From Flavobacteriales bacterium UBA952 (lineage in GTDB: Bacteria > Bacteroidota > Bacteroidia > Flavobacteriales_D > Crocinitomicaceae): 64,000 nucleotides of DNA. The position numbers and the translations under genes are program-made. The stretch lies in contig DBCS01000009.1 in assembly GCA_002293185.1 (NCBI GenBank), positions 159,919 through 223,918 of the forward strand, read 5' to 3'. Positions within the stretch are counted from its first letter, which is position 1; the number at the start of each line of letters is the position of its first letter. The notes under the pieces were generated by a model. The model saw only the letters and a program-made list of their open reading frames with translations, searched no databases and was not told the DNA's origin. This document shows, one piece after another, positions 60,679-64,000 of the stretch.

Positions 60679-61103
60679 TGCTCAGTAGATAATAAACTTA
60701 AAATCTGTTCGGGTATTGGCATAGGTTTTTGAGTTTTGGCACTAACAAAAATTAATAAAGTGTAAGCCTCATTTAACAGAACTCCAGCTTCGTTAAACGT
60801 TTTATATTCAAAGGCGATTCTAACACCTTCGAGCTGAACAATTTGTGTGCGTATATCGAGCAGATCATCGTATAGTGCTGGCTGATGATACGTAATCTCA
60901 AACTTTTTGACAGGTAGGAGCACACCTATATGCTCTAATTCTTTATAAAGGATGCCTTTTTCTCGAAGCGATTCTACCCTCGCCACCTCAAAATAACTGG
61001 CATAATTTCCGTAATAACAGAAACCCATTTGATCGGTTTCTGCATAGCGCACCCGTATTTTTGTTGAAAACTCAAAAAGTGTCTTATTTTTTAATAACGG
61101 CAT
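60675..61103 (-). CDS. Hotdog-fold acyl-CoA thioesterase (YbgC/FadM-like)
   Basis: A 142-residue hotdog-fold protein of the 4-hydroxybenzoyl-CoA thioesterase group. 'RVRYAETDQMGFCYYGNYASYFEVARVESLR' (shortened) contains the catalytic Asp region, followed by 'FEITYHQPALYDDLLDIRTQ' and 'VRIAFEYKTFNEAGVLLNEA'. It hydrolyses acyl-CoA or aryl-CoA esters; the exact substrate is unknown. It overlaps the ureohydrolase gene by ATGA and is divergent from dnaA. Confidence 0.9.
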   Translation of the reverse strand: MPLLKNKTLFEFSTKIRVRYAETDQMGFCYYGNYASYFEVARVESLREKGILYKELEHIGVLLPVKKFEITYHQPALYDDLLDIRTQIVQLEGVRIAFEYKTFNEAGVLLNEAYTLLIFVSAKTQKPMPIPEQILSLLSTEQ

Positions 61104-61268
61104 TTGTAAGATATATATGTTGATTTACTTGTGAGTTCTTGCATTCTATCGTAAATTTATCAAGGTATTGGCGAATTAAGCATAAATTAAATTATTATTA
61201 CTCACATGTATTTTTTTTTTAATAAACAATACCCCGAGCGCTTTTTTTTTAACTTTTTTATGTAAATA

Positions 61269-61299
61269 TTTGTTCTCTCTTTATTTCAACCAAATTTCG
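61269..61299 (+). promoter_or_regulatory. Possible promoter of dnaA
   Basis: TTTG (61269-61272), exactly 19 bases, AAATTTCG (61292-61299; two mismatches). The leader would be about 40 nt. The 240-bp gap 61104-61344 is very AT-rich (runs of 9-10 T) but has no convincing DnaA-box cluster. Confidence 0.33.
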
Positions 61300-61344
61300 T
61301 GACCTCACGGATATTTACAAACAACGAGAACAACCTTAACAACT

Positions 61345-62775
61345 ATGAATACGAGTCACGAAAGTGCATGGGAGTCCTGTTTAAAAGTTATCAAAGATAA
61401 CATTTCACTTCAGGCTTTTAAAACTTGGTTTGAGCCAATTGTACCTGTCAAATTGGACGGACATATTTTGACAATCCAGGTTCCTTCGCATTTTTTCTAT
61501 GAATGGTTGGAGCAACACTACATTACCCTTCTTCGCAAAGTCATTAAAAAAGAACTTGGTCAGGATGGCACGCTGGAGTATAGCATAATTATGGAAAATA
61601 ATACGCAGTCTAGAAGCCCGTATACCGTTAAGCTACCAACTAACAATTCGAGTAGTTTAAAAAATGCGCCCGTCAACATGCCTATTCATGCCGACGAAAA
61701 ACAAATTCGCAATCCTTTTGTCATTCCTGGTCTTAAGAAAGTTAATATTGAATCAAACCTAATTCCAAACTTTACTTTTGAAAATTTTATAGAGGGCGAA
61801 TGCAATCGTTTGGCTCGTGCCTCGGGTTTTGCTGTTTCAAACAAACCCGGCGGAACCGCATTCAATCCATTGCTCCTTTATGGCGGAGTTGGCCTAGGAA
61901 AGACACACTTAGCTCATGCCATTGGTATTTCTATCAAAGAGCGTTTTCCGAATAAAACCGTACTATATGTGCAATCAGAAAAATTTGCACACCAGTTCAT
62001 AGACGCCATAAAAAATCAAACAACCAATGACTTCGTTCATTTTTATCAAATGATCGACGTCCTAATTATTGACGACGTCCAATTCTTCGCTGGCAAAGAG
62101 CGCACGCAAGATGTGTTCTTTAGCATCTTCAATCACTTGCACCAAAACGGCAAACAAATTGTCTTGACCTCAGACAAAGCACCTGTAGAAATGCAAGGAA
62201 TGGAGCAGCGTTTGCTATCTCGTTTCAAATGGGGTTTATCAGCAGATCTTGGCACGCCCGATCTAGAAACGCGCATTGCTATTCTTGAAAAGAAAATGTA
62301 CGGCAGCGGCATTGAACTGCCACGCGAAGTCGTCGAGTACCTAGCATATTCTATCAATACCAATGTACGCGAAATCGAAGGCGCACTCAATACGCTACTT
62401 GCCCAAGCTTCCCTAAATAAAAAAGCCATCACTTTAGAGCTCGCCAAGCAAATGGTAGACAAATTTGTGCGCAGCACTGCTCGTGAGGTTTCTATTGAAT
62501 ATATCCAAAAGGTGGTTTGTGACTACTTTGACCTTCCTATTGAAATGCTCAAATCCAAAACACGCAAGCGCGAAGTAGTTCAGGCACGTCAAATCTCGAT
62601 GTATTTTTCCAAAAAAATGACCAAATCATCATTGGCAAGTATTGGTGCGCATTGTGGAGGCAAAGATCACGCAACTGTTCTTCACGCCTGTCGTACTGTA
62701 GTCAACCTTTCAGAAACAGACAAACAGTTTCGCCATTACCTCGAAGAACTCGAGAAAAAGCTGACCATCCAATAA
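61345..62775 (+). CDS. dnaA: Chromosomal replication initiator DnaA
   Basis: A 476-residue DnaA, the AAA+ protein that opens the replication origin. Domain I at 1-85 ('ESCLKVIKDNISLQAFKTWF'), linker at 90-130, AAA+ core with Walker A 'GGVGLGKTHLAH' at about 180, Walker B 'DVLIIDDVQFFAGKE', sensor II 'TNVREIEGALNTL', and C-terminal DNA-binding domain with 'VVQARQISMYFSKKM' and 'GGKDHATVLHACRTV' for DnaA-box contact. It is followed by the phosphatase and methylase genes, an arrangement common in Flavobacteriia. Confidence 0.99.
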   Translation: MNTSHESAWESCLKVIKDNISLQAFKTWFEPIVPVKLDGHILTIQVPSHFFYEWLEQHYITLLRKVIKKELGQDGTLEYSIIMENNTQSRSPYTVKLPTNNSSSLKNAPVNMPIHADEKQIRNPFVIPGLKKVNIESNLIPNFTFENFIEGECNRLARASGFAVSNKPGGTAFNPLLLYGGVGLGKTHLAHAIGISIKERFPNKTVLYVQSEKFAHQFIDAIKNQTTNDFVHFYQMIDVLIIDDVQFFAGKERTQDVFFSIFNHLHQNGKQIVLTSDKAPVEMQGMEQRLLSRFKWGLSADLGTPDLETRIAILEKKMYGSGIELPREVVEYLAYSINTNVREIEGALNTLLAQASLNKKAITLELAKQMVDKFVRSTAREVSIEYIQKVVCDYFDLPIEMLKSKTRKREVVQARQISMYFSKKMTKSSLASIGAHCGGKDHATVLHACRTVVNLSETDKQFRHYLEELEKKLTIQ

Positions 62776-62782
62776 AACACTT

Positions 62783-63253
62783 TTGACCAAGCGCATCCTT
62801 ATGGTTTGCTTAGGCAATATCTGCCGATCACCAATTGCTGACGGTTTGTTATTGCGTAAAATAAAAGAGCAAAAGCTCGATGCTCAAGTAGATTCTGCCG
62901 GAACAGCAAATTACCATATTGGTATAGCACCAGACTCGCGAATGATACAAACTGCAGCTGCTCACGGAACACCCATCGAATTTTTACGCGCACGCCAATT
63001 TTCAAATCAAGATTTTGAGAATTTTGACCATATTTTGGTTATGGATCAATCCAACTACGATAACGTTGTTCACTTAGCTCAAAGTGCTGACGACCGAAAA
63101 AAGGTTCAATTTTTACTTGATTATCTATACCCAAACCAAAAAGCAGCAGTACCTGACCCTTATTACGGCAGTCTTGAAGACTTTGAAAAAGTTTATCAAC
63201 TCGTCGATAGCGCTACGGATGCACTTATACAAAAACTCTTTCATGACCAATAA
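62783..63253 (+). CDS. Low-molecular-weight protein-tyrosine phosphatase
   Basis: A 156-residue LMW-PTP. The active-site CX5R loop is at the N-terminus, 'VCLGNICRSPIADGLL' (Cys9, Arg15), and the general acid Asp is in 'VPDPYYGSLEDFEKVY'. The start is TTG (62783), since the only nearby ATG (62801) would leave two residues before the catalytic Cys loop. It begins 7 bases after dnaA. It may remove phosphate from tyrosine or arginine residues; the target is unknown. Confidence 0.93.
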   Translation: MTKRILMVCLGNICRSPIADGLLLRKIKEQKLDAQVDSAGTANYHIGIAPDSRMIQTAAAHGTPIEFLRARQFSNQDFENFDHILVMDQSNYDNVVHLAQSADDRKKVQFLLDYLYPNQKAAVPDPYYGSLEDFEKVYQLVDSATDALIQKLFHDQ

Positions 63254-63965
63254 AAATAAAGGATCTATCTATCTAATTCCAAACACTTTAGGTGGTGAAA
63301 GTACTGCAGATATTATTCCACAAGAAGTCATCCAAAAAGCCACTCAGCTTCGGGTTTTTGCCGTGGAAGAGATCAAAAGCGCCCGTCGACTCTTGCGCAA
63401 AATGGACCGCAACTTTCCAATAGACGACTGTACTTTTCGAATTGTCAATAAGAATACTAAAGAATCCGAACTCATGGATCTCTTGATGTTTTTAATCAAG
63501 GGTATGGATATCGGTATCATATCAGAAGCGGGGTGCCCTGGAATTGCTGACCCTGGTGCTGCACTGGTGCATTTAGCACATACACAAGCTATACACGTAA
63601 GGCCATTAGTGGGTCCGTCTTCCATCTTGTTAGCCCTAATCGGTAGTGGTTTTAACGGTCAACATTTTACTTTTCATGGCTATCTTCCCAAAGATCGCAA
63701 AGATCGCATTAAAAAATTGCGCGATTTTGAAATGGACACCAAAAGAAATGGCACCACGCATATATTTATGGATACACCATTCAGAAATATGAATGTTCTG
63801 GAAGATTTACTAAATGAAGTTGGAGATCTTACTGAATTGTGTATTGCATCGAACCTGACTTTACCTTCAGAATCTATCCGAACAATGACCGTTCTTGACT
63901 GGAGAGAAAAAGCGTACGACCTCGCAAAAATACCGACCATCTTTGCTATAGGTAAAGGTCAATAA
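63243..63965 (+). CDS. SAM-dependent tetrapyrrole-methylase-fold protein (RsmI-like)
   Basis: A 240-residue TP_methylase (PF00590-type) protein related to RsmI, the 16S rRNA C1402 2'-O-methyltransferase. Motifs: 'GSIYLIPNTLGGESTADIIP', 'FAVEEIKSARRLLRKM', 'DIGIISEAGCPGIADPGAAL', 'RPLVGPSSILLALIGSGFNG' and 'FTFHGYLPKDRKDR'. It is shorter than RsmI and is the Bacteroidota paralogue often annotated simply as a SAM methyltransferase; its target is not established. The ATG at 63243 overlaps the phosphatase stop by 11 bases, so the upstream extension to 63084 is rejected. Confidence 0.88.
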   Translation: MTNKNKGSIYLIPNTLGGESTADIIPQEVIQKATQLRVFAVEEIKSARRLLRKMDRNFPIDDCTFRIVNKNTKESELMDLLMFLIKGMDIGIISEAGCPGIADPGAALVHLAHTQAIHVRPLVGPSSILLALIGSGFNGQHFTFHGYLPKDRKDRIKKLRDFEMDTKRNGTTHIFMDTPFRNMNVLEDLLNEVGDLTELCIASNLTLPSESIRTMTVLDWREKAYDLAKIPTIFAIGKGQ

Positions 63966-63976
63966 AAATCTAGTGC

Positions 63977-64000
63977 AAAAAAAAGCCCCACATTACTGTG
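63977..64000 (-). terminator. Partial terminator hairpin cut by the window end
   Basis: AAAAAAAAGCCCCACATTACTGTG closely repeats the hairpin after the Ser-Pro-Arg tRNAs (25348-25375). By analogy the stem should close just past 64000 and end a minus-strand unit coming from the right; it may also act on the plus strand. Confidence 0.45.

Noticed and set aside
61104..61344. Replication origin next to dnaA
   Set aside because: The gap is AT-rich, but I found no cluster of TTATCCACA-like boxes; AT-richness alone is not enough.

Overview
The window looks like a chromosomal segment of a Bacteroidota bacterium, most likely of the Flavobacteriales. The evidence is: secreted proteins with type IX secretion (T9SS) sorting domains of both the A type (2797-3888) and B type (21997-23754); TonB-dependent receptors; a SPOR protein with an HU-CCDC81-like N-terminus; a two-gene methionine synthase; Bacteroidota-type promoters (TTTG, about 19 nt, TAnnTTTG); and almost no Shine-Dalgarno sequences. 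Base composition is moderately AT-rich. I see no phage, insertion sequence, CRISPR array or defence island. Almost every stretch is ordinary chromosomal coding DNA, with genes packed on both strands.

Layout. 1-2.4 kb: a truncated amidohydrolase-like protein and an AlkD-like DNA glycosylase (minus). 2.4-2.8 kb: RNase P RNA. 2.8-8.5 kb: a T9SS cargo protein, a large SF1 helicase, YidD and a lytic transglycosylase. 8.4-11.8 kb (minus): a tightly overlapping operon of lipoprotein, mrp, nfu, rlmH and menC. 11.9-17.5 kb (plus): DUF423 protein, bcp, recA, an Ig-like lipoprotein, a decayed thioredoxin gene and a membrane pyrophosphatase with an odd Cys-rich tail. 17.5-22 kb: an alkyltransferase-like protein, a cystathionine synthase/lyase, and a LytTR/LytS-type two-component pair. 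22-25.3 kb: a large T9SS type B protein, a beta-barrel protein and an unknown membrane-anchored protein. 25.4-25.7 kb: three tRNAs (Ser, Pro, Arg). 25.7-32.7 kb: purM, a DnaJ/TerB protein, htpG, an SDR, pgk and gap. 32.8-40.4 kb (minus): C1 peptidase, SPOR protein, kdsB and two tandem TonB receptors. 40.4-45.3 kb: dprA, then a SAM-I riboswitch and split metH. 45.3-47.3 kb: rnhA, ruvC, tRNA-Val and a PolB-like exonuclease. 47.3-54 kb (plus): msrC, a lipoprotein, a DUF2911 protein, a DMT transporter, an aldo/keto reductase, a ferredoxin-NADP reductase and a sensor kinase. 54-59.6 kb: thyA-folA facing rsmE-holA-pepT, then a SirB1-like protein. 59.7-64 kb: an arginase-family enzyme, a thioesterase, then dnaA, a low-molecular-weight phosphatase and a tetrapyrrole-type methylase.

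Themes. One-carbon and thiol metabolism recurs (metH under a SAM riboswitch, thyA-folA, the cystathionine enzyme, msrC, bcp), as does DNA maintenance (recA, ruvC, rnhA, dprA, holA, dnaA, alkD). Neither forms a single cluster. I found no convincing novel multi-gene system. The most interesting pattern is a repeated promoter layout: about ten genes have a TAnnTTTG-like box ending exactly four bases before the ATG. The same spacing places the start of RNase P RNA at the first base of its P1 helix. This predicts leaderless mRNAs for those genes. Other points worth checking are the Cys-rich tail of the pyrophosphatase, the broken thioredoxin gene, and a promoter-like box followed directly by a terminator hairpin with no gene between them.
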